From contig JAXDDX010000114.1 in the NCBI GenBank assembly GCA_034670405.1, positions 1,308,001 to 1,372,000 on the forward strand: a DNA stretch of 64,000 nt, read 5' to 3'. Below are positions 45,048-56,440 of the stretch, one piece after another. The number at the start of each line of letters is the position of its first letter. Position 1 is the stretch's first letter. The DNA comes from Hoplostethus atlanticus. Lineage: Eukaryota > Chordata > Actinopteri > Trachichthyiformes > Trachichthyidae. The notes below the pieces were generated by a model. It had not been told where the DNA came from. It made no database searches and saw only the letters and a list, made by a program, of their open reading frames with translations. Position numbers and translations under genes: made by a program.

Positions 45048-48000
45048 TCCTTTCCCTTGATGTCACTGTAACAGAAAGCTCGGGGGATGACACCTGCACA
45101 GCAAATAAATGCCTCCCTAAAGAAAAAAAAAAAAAAAAAGGTGATTTTCTGACGTAACTCTAAACTTCAACTGAAAACAGCTCAAACCAACCTCTCCGGA
45201 TTCAGAGGCGCAAGTCAGCAAAAAAAAACCAAAAACCCCAAAGCAGATAGGAAATACGTAACATAAAAATCACCGTAGAAAAAATATGAGGTATGGCAGT
45301 AAAGCTCAGTGGAGCTGAGACTTGGAGAACGTGGCGTTTCAGAAATGAAACGGTGACCTGCGGGTTAGATAAAAAGACGGTTCAGGTTCAAAATCAGACA
45401 GGCGGCGCTTGATACAACAGCAATCTCCCTTTTCCTCTACCAGTGATCACATTACAAGTGCAATGTCAGCAGTGGAGTCTTGACTTCAATAAATAAATAT
45501 CTGTAAATAATCCAGTCTTCAGAAAGATTTGACATAACAGATAACAGAGGCAGTGAACCCCATCTGCCACCTCGTCCTCATTAAGCAAAACTGTACACCG
45601 AAGAAGGTAACTGAGCCAACAGGAGGCAATAAATGATTTAGAAAGAGTGAGCAGGCAGGTGTCAGCATCCTGCTCAAGGACGCTGCATGAGACACACACC
45701 TGTTTGCGGGGGTCATACCCGTGATCGTTCCCGTTACAGGATGGATATTACAACTACTAGGACACAGCGCAAATCCAGGAGTTCCTCATTTTTTCCATTT
45801 TATTGCCTGAAAAAAGCAAAATAGCCAATTTAAAGCCTCTGGAAAGTTGGCATCAAATAGTAAAAATGTATATACGATACATACAGTAAAGCTTAATAAC
45901 TTTTATGAAACATATCTCACTAACAGCTCATCTAGCTGATCAGACCGTTTCTGATGCCCAAATGTCAGACCGAAGAGTCCTCTCTTTACGAACCTGCAGA
46001 TTCAGGTTTTCTACATACTGAGGCAGAGTTCCTTGTTGTGGTCAGATAGCTACTGAATAGTGAGCTACACAATACATATCGCTGGCTGGATTTGTTAAAG
46101 CTAGGCTTGTACAGCTGGCTCTACACTGTAACTATTAATAAATAGTAATATCTCCTTGTATATCTCCACCTAATTCATAGCAGTGTCAGGAAAAGAGCAA
46201 CTGAACTGGTTGAATGGACAAAGATTATACAATGTATTTTGGATACGTAATTAAATGCATACTTATGTTTTGCTCATACAGTACATGCACAAGCCAGCAT
46301 ATTTTTTTTTGACGGGGGCCATGTGGCTGCTCCTACAGCCCGGTGATTAATGAGGAGGCCGGCGCCCAACAGCACTACCGACGCGTTTGCTCCTGATTGT
46401 GTCAGCCAATGTCAGCAAAACATCACTCCTCGGTCCCCAAATATCTTGTCAAAGCTGTTCAGGAGTGCGTCCACTGGCTCAGGGAACAAAACGAGCACAG
46501 GGTCAAATCCAAGGACAAATCCAGCCCGGTGCAGTAAATTGCGGCTGCATTAAAAATGTTCAAAAAGATGAAAAGGTTTAAAGTAGCCCCAGTCCATTTT
46601 ATTGAGTGCGTGTGCTAATGCGTTCATGTTGAGTCTTGATGTACTGTAAATTAGGCTATTGATGCATTGCATTACTCCTCACAGACAGAGCACTTCAAAT
46701 AAATGACGGCTACGTCTGTACAATAAATGACAGTTAAAAGTAATTATTACTCACTGATCTTTCAAAGAGAACATGATGGATCCTTTACTCATATGCAGCT
46801 CCCTTTGTATGTTGCCTTATATATTCCTACTGAGACTATAGGTAGTGTCTACAAACCCATACTATACCTAGAAGTACAACAACTCAAAGCTAATTAAGGG
46901 ATTTCAGTCGTCTTCCTCCTGCTCGAAATCGTGCAATCTTAAGCCTGTCCATTCTGAGAGGTTGTCTATTGATCACTGCTCTCTTTGTGGAGTGGGGAGC
47001 TGCGGTGCCGATGCAATCAGCTCTGATATAATGGGTCCATGCATTTAAATAGGCTTGGCCTCCACGTTTGTCTCCATCGATTCGAGCCTCTGGACTAAAC
47101 CCCTAATCAAGCTCCCAGATCAGTCAGGCCGTCACTTCCTGTCAATAGAAAACTAAAAATGTCACCGCGTTGACGTGAATTACGGTCCTTTAAAGGTCAC
47201 CTTATTAGCAATTAGCGATGCTGGTTTACTTGCTGCCGTGTGAAAAGTTAAAACGCGCCGTTGCAAACAATTGATCTGATATTGAAACATTGATGACCGT
47301 GGTAACTGTGGTTCCTTAAACAGACAAGAATATGTTATCATGGAATACAAACAAGTGCACCTTTAATCTATGTGTATGTGTATGAAGTGTATGAAGCAAG
47401 CCAAACAGCTGACAATGAAATTATCACAGGCTGTATATCTTGCCAGCTTGTAATAGCAATCATGTCTCGGTTTTAAGGCCCTATAAATGGCACAATAGAT
47501 CCCAGTGAACTAATGTTCACCCACGAGAAGCAATAAAGAACGCGAAGGCATCTAATTCATCATCCATTAACCATTACTGCTAATTGGCTGATAAACTGCA
47601 TTCAGATGTCCACGAGCATAGATTATCAGTGATGAGGTCCACGAGTAAATAAACCTCAGGCAGACAGGCTTTGTCAGTTCTGCTGAGTACAGCGATCACT
47701 CAAAGACCCCCGATGCCCTCATCTGATATAATAACAAATATATATTATTATCGATCTTTTTCCCCTCTGGGATCAACGTGGACAGGCGATAGAATCAAAA
47801 GCACTTTAGCTGTGGCCGTTTCAAAAGCCAAATGTCACCCGTGCCTTTCGCTTAATATTGTTTTGAAAACGCGGTTTACCGGCACATCCAGTCCTCCAGG
47901 GAAAGCATCGCTTTGTGTCCAGTCCTCCAAAGAGCAGAGCAGAAGGAGCATAATTGCTTGTAAGCTCACAAGCTAATAATGTGCACTTTAAGAATAACAG

Positions 48001-51000
48001 CCAGGTAGTTTATTGAGCGTGGAAAACAATTACAGTGCAGTTTGCCGTCGGGTTGCCATATGCAAGAAATATGCTTCCTATTCACAGAAATCGGGCCTAT
48101 TTTTCATGAAGTGCAGGCTTTTGGTAGCGTGTAGACTAATGGGACGTTTTACTGGTCTCTTTAAATCACAATGAAACTCGTCCAAATGTACTGTTTGCTT
48201 ACTTTAACTCCTATTTGAAATGAGTGAATGCTGGATAAGCTTAACGCCAGGAGCGGTGGAAGCAAAAGGAGGCATAAACATCAACAAGGAGAATTCTGAA
48301 GAAAATACGACCCGACGGATTCAGCCGACAGGCATCAAAACTCTGTTATTCTATTCCGGACAGTTTTAATGGAAGGAGAAGCTGTGTTGCGTCCATCAAT
48401 TATTATAGTATACAGGACTAAATAATCTCCAGTGACTTCATTGAAGTATGATTTATAGACCGTTAAAAACTTATGTTGGAGGAACTGTGCCACTAAACTG
48501 TTATTTACTCATTTTTCAGGGATGTCAAGACCCGATTGTGAGTGCTGCAGAGAGTTTATCATAAAAAATGAAGTGCATGCAGCGAGCATGCCTCCATGAC
48601 CCGCCCCCTGCTCATATTGGCTTCACATAGCACTGCATGCAATAAGTAAATTATGGTTTCTGCTGGCGTGTCTGTTTTTATAACATTTATCTTTCATCTA
48701 CTGCCCCATATGTCACTGAGACCCCATTTCAAAATTGAATGACAAAATCAATACTTCAATAACTCAAGAGATATTGCTCCGGGGCGCCAGGTGATTATTT
48801 CTTTCAGGGTTTCAGGTCAGTGTTTTATGATCTCTCATAGGCCACTGGCATGGGTTGCAGAGACTCATTTATTATCATGGGTGCATCTTAAAAATGTATC
48901 GAGGTCAGCATTTTTTCCTCATTAAGCAATGTTGACACGTTCATTATTCATCATCACATAAATGGATTTGGGAAAGTGTCATAACTGGCACACTTGGCAT
49001 ACTCGGCAAATGCGGAACATATCAGGTCCCAAAACCTGAAATATTACTTGGAGGATTTGGGGCTAAAAAGCAACACAATTTAAAGTTTTTTTTTTTTTTT
49101 TTCTTCTTCTCAGCATACAGCACATGACCACACAGAGAAATTAAAAAAGTCTCAACCTTGGATAACCCCGTATTATACAGAAAAAGAGCACAAGTGGCAT
49201 GAGAGCAAAAAGGTCTCAAATTCGGATATAAATTGTGTGTGGGGCACAGAAACTGCAGGAAGGTGTCAAATTCTATCAACGTGTAGGCGGCGTTACTTTG
49301 AAGTCCCCCTGCAACCCTTTTTAAGGACATTACTTCTCAGGACAGACCGGTTCTATCTAATGTTCCCTGGTAAATGTCCTTGCCAAATCCAATAGAAATG
49401 CAAATGCCAAAAATAGCCATTGGTCAGGGGACATTCTGTTTGCAGGAACTAAAATTAGCTTCCTGAGTCTGACCATAACATCTTTTTGAACCGCAGCAGT
49501 GAAGGCAGTGCAGGGGCTTTTATGATTTGTGTGGTGCTTCTTCTTCTGCTGCCAGATTATTGATGACTAAATGCATGTCACGGGATCGTATTCGCTTCGC
49601 TGGCTGCCTGGTTTTTGAACAGATTTGACGATTTTCCTGATTGCTTTTGAGGCTCGACAAGGTTTCGCTCCCAGCTACATCTCAGGTAGTTGAACCTTTT
49701 TTCTTTTGAGATCCCAAAGCCCAAGAATAAAGATCAAATGTGATCAGGCCTGAGGAATCAGTTCTTTCAACACATTTTTACAGATAGGCTTTCATATAAT
49801 TTCCTTCATCGACTTTATTCTTGTTGTTTGTTAAGCCTCTTTAACCCTGTTTTAATATCTCTCATTTTAACTGTTAGTGTTTATTCTTTATTCTTCCATT
49901 AAAGTTAAAGATAATTATTATTAGACATTGAAGTAAAGGCTTTTTTAAGTCTATTTTAATGGCATTGGAGTTTTTTTCCTCTTTGGACTACAATATCCAT
50001 ATACCCCAACCTCCAGTGAACACGTCTCCAACACATTTGAGGCCAAGGCAGCAGTCCTCCTCTGTACTATATGTGCATTTCTTCTTATTATTATCACTGG
50101 TGGTCTACCTAAGCAGGAACACAGGTCATGTAAAAAGTTTCTACAGTGTTGGAATGCAGATTAAAGGGTGCCTGTGCAGCCTCGCCAAGCAGCGAGTTAG
50201 GAGATCGACATCAGGCCTCTCTCGTTTCTTGAGTAATCAGTATTCAGTTGCGATGTCTCGCGGAAAAGCAGAGACAAATGAATGCGCCTGGCTGAAGTGA
50301 ATCTGGAGTTCTTGCACACACACAAGCAGACAGCGCACACCCACCTCCCGCACGGGTCAAGACATGAACTCAGACAGACAAAAAAAAAAGTGAGAGGAAA
50401 GCGCCGAGTTGGGTCGGCGAGGTTCTGCCAGGGACGGGTCCGAATGTCCTTCAAATTGTTGTGGTCGGGATTAAAGATGGTGGTCCTGTAAACAGTGGTC
50501 TGACTCACCTCCTCGCTCCCCTCTCATCTCGGTTGTATCGTGGCCTCGGGGCTTCTGAACTTCAAACTGACCAGCATCCTTAATGGGCTATGTGGACTGT
50601 TTGCCAATTCAGTGCACTCATACCGAGGAACTCAGGATAGAAACAGCCCCATGCTGTACGGTCTAGACCAAACCGTGAGGCCTCGCTTTAGCCTACCTGC
50701 AGTGTGAGATTGTGAAATTGCCTGGCGGTACCACCCTGAACCCATACACATGTACACACACACATCTTTTTGCAGCTTCAGCGATGCATATGTTGCAGTT
50801 TGATTACAGCCGCATGTTGAATCCACCGAGGAGCTGCTCGAAGTCGAAATAATCACGGCCGCCGATCTTAAAGGATCACGGAAAGTTGATAGGGAGCTCA
50901 AGATTCATACTGAAAGGTTCAGCCAAAGCCCTCAGACCGATTCCTGGCATTGTGTGTGTTTACTTTTATCAATTCACCGTTCTCTTGGGCACTCACATTG

Positions 51001-52952
51001 AGATTACATTTTTTTTTTGTAGACCAACGAAAATACAATCAGTGTACAGGTATATAAAATCTAAATTCATGATGTGATATCTCAAAAGACAGTGGTCCAA
51101 TAGCAGTCTAGCGGAACGGTTAGAAAGTAGAAATGCAAAGGCCAGTGAACATCATCGGTATCTTTAGTCTCTGGTCATGCAATTATAATAGTAATCGAGG
51201 AAAATGGCTCCAGGGTTGTAAACAACTCAGCAACTATTGTGCTATTTTACGCTGAGCCCATTTTCACACCAGAAGTAACACACCGAATTCGCCTTCTGTC
51301 TTCATCAGCGGCGCCCACACACAGGCAACTACTGGACGCAACAGCTTTAAAGCTCTTGTCTTAAAGGGACGCCGTTACTCCCAATTTTAAAAATAATATT
51401 TGAGAAAAAAAATGTTGTGATTCAAAAGGATGGGTAGCAGAGACAATAACTCCACAAAATATCGCACACTATTGCTAAAATGCCTATCATGCTGTTACCA
51501 TCTGTCCTCTAATCTCTCTCTCTTCCTCTCTCCGTCTCTCTCTCTCTTCCTCAACCTTAGAAAAGGTTGATTTAATCAGAGGAGACAGGTTAATAGTCAC
51601 TGGCCTGCGCTGCCTCTAATAGCTTTACCTACATGAAGTAATGACTGCATCTTCATGGCTATTAGGCTTAGACGTTTGACTAATAACCTTCTGCTTGGAC
51701 CTGCTAGCTCCTTTTTTTACGGGACGTATCAAGGGGCCATCAGCCATCCACTATCCACTCTGATCATGATTTCCTGTTTTGGAAACAAGTCTTGTTTTCT
51801 CTCTCTCTCTCCACGTCTCTCTCTTTTTCTCTCTCTGAAATGAAATCAAATGAAGACGAGATGAGTCAATGTAAAAGTGTATAATTGCGTAATAGATTCA
51901 AGTTGAAATGTAGGACAGAGAGTACGTGCACAGAGCTGTTTATTTTTGAGGTTGTAACATGTTGAGATGAATTTGGATCCTCTCCAGTTCTATTGGAAGG
52001 TTTTGTTTGGTATTAGGTAGGGTGGAAACATTTGAAATTATACATTGAATTTTTGGTGGCATGCTTCCCTTATTTTCTAATTTTCAAAGGGACAAATAAG
52101 TCTTTGGTATTTCGCTATATTGTACACGTTTTTTGATTTCTCTTCCTCTTTCAGTTTTCAGGCTATGTTCACGAATTCAGAAGTTTTCCCCAAATTTTCA
52201 ATGTTGTTTTCCCCCAAATCAACCTATATCTCTCTGTAGACCTACTGTATGTATGAGTTTTCTCTGAGACTATATGCTTTCTGGCCAGAGAGTCACAAAC
52301 TGTTAGTGCAGTGACTGTTCATTACCGTAGTACATCGAAATGAAAGGCATGTTATGGCCAATTTGTATGAAATTACAGTGTAAATCTTTCCTTTACCGCC
52401 GCACTCTTGCTTGTCACGTGTGCGTAGGACAGTGGCCTGACCTTGCAGCATGAAAAAAACATTTCAGATACGATGCGGTCGACAAGGAGGGCCAAGGAAT
52501 CAGCTGTAGTCAAATATCATTTATTCTGACTTTCTGTGAAATCAGCATAGGAAGCGGACGTATATAAAGACAAATGACTCAGTAAGTATAATCCAGATCG
52601 GTCCTAACTATGATAGAGGAGGTCTGTGCAGTAGTGCAGCAATTTCAATGAAACGCAGTGGCAATGGATCCCGGCGTCTGAAACGGTGTGTTCATTTTCA
52701 TCTTGTTCTTGTCATACTTTTCTTGTTTCCGTTTAGTTGGTGCCCCACTAACTCGGGGACTGGGAACATGAGGTGTAGGATATTCAGCCTTTCAACTTCT
52801 GTTGAGATCTGACCAAAATATATTGCAAGCCAGAACATGAGGTGCATGCGTCTGATGTTAATTTGTGCATAGATTACAAATCTAGTGTATCAAGTTTTTC
52901 ATGATGTGTTTTCTGATGAACTGGCTATGGATGATAAAATGAATGTATTGTG
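45048..52952. other. Gene-poor DNA, no gene seen
   Basis: No coding region recognised. Poly-A at 45123-45139 and poly-T at 49087-49102 may be retrotransposon tails. Sequences near 47140-47290 (TTAGCAATTAGCGATG, AACAATTGATCTGATA) and 47560-47680 are rich in ATTA/TAAT cores and look like candidate conserved regulatory elements, which I cannot verify. CT-rich stretches occur at 51510-51550 and 51796-51836. Confidence 0.35.
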
Positions 52953-53353
52953 TCATATATCGTATCGTATCGTATCGTGTGTGATATCATATAACACTTG
53001 TCCCATAACATATTGTATTGTATGTCATATTGTATCATATCATATCCTATCGGAACGTACCGTACCGTACCGCATCACATCGCATCACATTGCATCGCAT
53101 CACATCGCAACGCATCGCATCGTATTGCATCGTATCGCATCGTATCGCATCGCATTGTATCGTATCACACTTGTCCTATAACATATCATATTGTATTTTG
53201 TCATATTGTATCGTATTATATCCTATCGGAACGTACCGTACCGCATAGCATCGCATTGTACCGTATCGCATTGTATCGTATTGCATTGTATCGTATTGCA
53301 TTGTATCGTATCGCATGGTATTGCATCGCATCGCATCGCATCGTATCGTAACG
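52953..53353. repeat. TATCG-type pentanucleotide satellite, left block
   Basis: Long runs of 5-base units (ATCGT, ATCGC, ATCAC and variants). Within it a larger unit of about 171 bases recurs: ACTTGTCC-ATAACATAT at about 52996 and 53168, each followed by CCTATCGGAACGTACCGTAC. Open frames full of Ser-His-Arg-Ile here are artefacts of the 5-base period. Confidence 0.93.
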
Positions 53354-53356
53354 TAT

Positions 53357-53987
53357 CTGTGGCAAGGTGCCACATTACCGGGGTCCGTGACAGACAGAGA
53401 CATAGGCAGGGGAGAGTTAAATGGCCAGCACGGCCGTTTTATTCACACAATAAACCCGGCCCGATGTTGACGGCAGTTGGCGCCGTCTTCCCCGGCGCTG
53501 ACGGCAGTGTAGAGCGCCGTCTTCCCCGGCGCGCGCCTCCTCCCTCCCGGCAGGTCAGCCGCGGAGCACCAAGGCTGCCCCAGCCTGCCAGGCTTCCAGG
53601 GGCATCCCGCCCCAAACCCGACTGGTCAGCCCTTGCAGGCTGCTCCCGACTGCAACCTCCGGAGCTCGGTCGGTCGCCGCCGGCTTTGGACGCCCGCTCT
53701 CCCACTCCGCGGACCCCGCTCAGACGCTGCTGCTGCTGGCTCGTCTCTCCCCAGACAGTCCGGCTCGACTCCTCCGTCTCCTGCCGAACTCCACTCGCTC
53801 TGCCAGCCTCTCACACTGGCGCGCTTTCACACAGTCCCACATCCACACACAGGTTAAAAAGGGCCCGGCTGCAATCAGGCTTAATTGGCCGCAGCCGGTC
53901 CCGGATCCAGGGTAGAGTCAGTCCACCAACTCAACTCTCCCCTGGATCCAAGTTAAGCCTCCCCCACCCTCCTCCCATCTGCCACAG
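53357..53987. mobile_element. GC-rich 631-bp element with short inverted termini inside the satellite
   Basis: CTGTGGCA at the left end and TGCCACAG at the right end are exact reverse complements, and TAT lies on both sides (53354-53356, 53988-53990), so either a 3-base or a TA target duplication is possible. The interior is strongly GC-rich, unlike its surroundings. It holds a tandem duplication of about 33 bases (GCGCCGTCTTCCCCGGCGC twice, about 53469-53533) and a subterminal hairpin (53903-53918 with 53934-53949, 15 of 16 pairs). The left terminus alone also folds (TGTGGCA, loop AGG). The GC-rich open frames have no protein signature. It is probably a non-autonomous DNA transposon; I cannot name the superfamily. 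Confidence 0.65.
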
Positions 53988-53990
53988 TAT

Positions 53991-54118
53991 CGCATTGAAT
54001 CGAATCGAATCGAATCGAATCGTATCACATTGTATCGCATCGCATCGCATCGCATCGCATCGTATCGCATCGCATCGCATCGCATCGCATCGCATCACAT
54101 TGTCCCATAACATATCAT
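53991..54118. repeat. TATCG-type satellite, right block
   Basis: Continuation of the 5-base array (GAATC then ATCGC units) after the inserted element, ending with a third CATTGTCCCATAACATATCA marker at about 54097. Confidence 0.93.
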
Positions 54119-54290
54119 ATTGTAGTTTGTCATTTGTGTGATGTGAAAAGTTGGAGGCAAAGTCAAGTGCTGCTACTGGATACAGCAAGTTGTATATGAT
54201 TTTTATATTTAATTTTTTTCTATGCATGTTATAATGACAGAAGTATACATGACATGGATATAGCTGGAGAAAAACTCTGAAAGGGAAAGG

Positions 54291-54321
54291 CTACACACCT
54301 TGAAGTGTTCAAGGTGTGTAG
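54291..54321. repeat. Perfect 14-bp inverted repeat, 3-base loop
   Basis: CTACACACCTTGAA (54291-54304) and its exact reverse complement (54308-54321), loop GTG. It lies 170 bases after the satellite. Confidence 0.9.
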
Positions 54322-56075
54322 AAAAACGAAGACATAGACGGATCATGCTGTCAGCATCACCTTTTGGCTTCTTAGCAAACAACCTCCTCTAGTGGAGGAT
54401 AACAAATGAGTCCACATTCATTGATGGCGGCGGTGGGCCCGTACAAAAGAGCAGGTGGAGATAAGGAAGGCGATGAGGCTGGATGGCTGAGAGGCATTGT
54501 CTGAGAAATGAGTCATAATCTTTCAGCAATACCCGTAGCCCAGCTTCCCGGAGAGCGCCGAAATAATGAATGTTCTCCTGATAATATTCTGCAGTGTTTA
54601 CACTCATTTTATGGGAGCAGAGGTTTGATCAAATTACAGTGGTCTGTACTTTATGCATGCACAGCAGCAAAGGTCTGATGACTAAACAAATGAACACTGG
54701 TGTGGAGACATTCTCTCTATCTCAACCTTTTTCTCTTTCCCCCAACACAAAGATAAATGCTTTCTCTCTCTGCCTCCCCCTCCCTCTCTCTCTCTCTCTC
54801 ACCTCCACTCATACCACCCATTCCCACGCACACACCTGTGCCCTCTGTCACTTTGACTATTTTCATCGTTATGCTGCGAAAAGTCCCCTGGCTACACCCC
54901 AGCTCGGTGTAGCCAGGGGACTTTTCGCAGCGCTGCAGCACAGGTCAGCGCACCAGAGGTGTTTTAAAGTGGGCTGCTAACTTAATCAAAGACCGAGGCC
55001 TCAAGGGTACTTGAGTCTGCAAAATGATTGGTGGGAATTTACATGTCCCCAGATATAGCCAGTCTCTTAATGGGAAAGGTCCTTAAAAAAGTGATATGGT
55101 TCTCAATTGCAATCAGCAGCAGATTTGCTCCTATTAGTGTCATCGCAGTGGCTCCAAATGCAAGTGCAGCTGAAGCGACACGGAGGATGATTTTGAGTGG
55201 GAGACTTGATGAACATCGGGTTTATTATCTATAAGTTGTATCAGAACCACCGTAGCTCACCGCGGTTTAAAATCTCCCTCAACACTGATCAGAGCCACAG
55301 CCCACTCCTCTACACTACCCTGCATCCACACTCTAATTCACAACATTACACCCGAGTACAAATAGTGATGAGTCATAATCTTTCAGCAACTTTGAAAACA
55401 AATTACTACTGTGTTTACTATGCATCACTTCAGGAATAGAAGCAGAAGCTGGAATCATGCCCAGTTTCAGTCCAACCAATAACCCCTCTACTCTAAAAGA
55501 TGGTGTTTTTCATCCAGGTGTAACACACTGCATGAGATGAAGTGTAGCTATTATTCCAAGCCATGCGATGGAGAAAGATGGCAACCTAATGATGGAACAG
55601 TAAGCATGGAATAAAGAAACTGCTTCCCAGGTAAAATCCTCTTCCACCCATAAAGTGATGCGTTTCACCTTTCCAGCAGCAGCAACAGTTTGTTTGGGTA
55701 GTTAGCATGAGTAGCGATAGCGACCACGGCTGAACAGACACAGAAAAGAGCGCCACCTACAGAAACCCAAACCTCATCAACAGAAAAACCCAAGGAAAAA
55801 GACATCACAGTACTGGACACACTGATTCACTGATTGGATGATCTCTGGGAAGTGGAGAGCAGAAACACTGAAGCGAAGACCGTTTAGTACCAAAGACGGA
55901 GAGAAAATAAAATAAAGAAAGATGGATCTCGCAGATTACTACTTTAAGCGAAGGAGGCATGTTCCCAAAGTAATCAGGGAGGAAAATGGAAGCTTGGTGG
56001 TTGGTTGGTTGGTCTTTTGATACCGTTGAGTAGAACAGAAAACACTGTTAAGACACTAAACAGCGATTGAGCGAC
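54322..56075. other. Intergenic DNA containing a strong hairpin
   Basis: No gene recognised. It contains the 26-bp hairpin (54873-54931), a CT-rich run (54757-54801) and a 22-base exact repeat (ATGAGTCATAATCTTTCAGC...) at 54508-54529 and 55368-55389. Confidence 0.4.
54873..54931. repeat. Perfect 26-bp inverted repeat, 7-base loop
   Basis: The left arm (54873-54898, starting GCTGCGAAAAGTCCCCTGGC) and the right arm (54906-54931) are exact reverse complements; the loop is CCAGCTC. A transcript would fold into a fully paired 26-bp stem. Natural microRNA precursors usually have mismatches, so this looks more like a fold-back or a template-switch inversion than a microRNA. Confidence 0.95.
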
Positions 56076-56440
56076 AAAGCTGGGAGGATTTCAAATGCTG
56101 AGTTGCTGATCCTGACCCAGAGTCAATTCCAGTTTGATGGGCACCATAGGGGCCTTGTGACAGCTGCCAGGGTGACTGGGACCGCCTCCACGATGATGCA
56201 GTCAGTGCCAAAGATTTACTATTATACCGGCCTTATAGTGATGCTGCAAAGTACCGCTAATATTTATTTACCTCCTGGTCATTTAGTACCGTTATTTATC
56301 CAGGGGACATTGACTGAGCTCCATGCTATTTTCCATCAACACCCACTAGGGGGCTGCCCAGTACAACCACAGTCTCCTACCGGTGCCGTTGAGGGTTCGG
56401 TGCCTTGCTCAAGGGCACACTGACAGTAGCTATTGAGGGA
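56076..56440 (+). repeat. Dispersed repeat relic (retrotransposon tail-like)
   Basis: Phrases such as CACTAGGGGGCTGCCCAGTA and GCCTTGCTCAAGGGCACACT resemble common fish retrotransposon tails. The open frame across it has no domain. Confidence 0.5.

Noticed and set aside
52885..54141. Long open frames rich in Ser-His-Arg-Ile or Cys-Asp-Ala-Met repeats
   Set aside because: They follow from a 5-base period without stops in the TATCG satellite and the GC-rich insert; no start context or protein signature.
54873..54931. MicroRNA precursor
   Set aside because: The stem is perfectly paired over 26 bases with a short loop and matches no microRNA I know; reported as an inverted repeat only.
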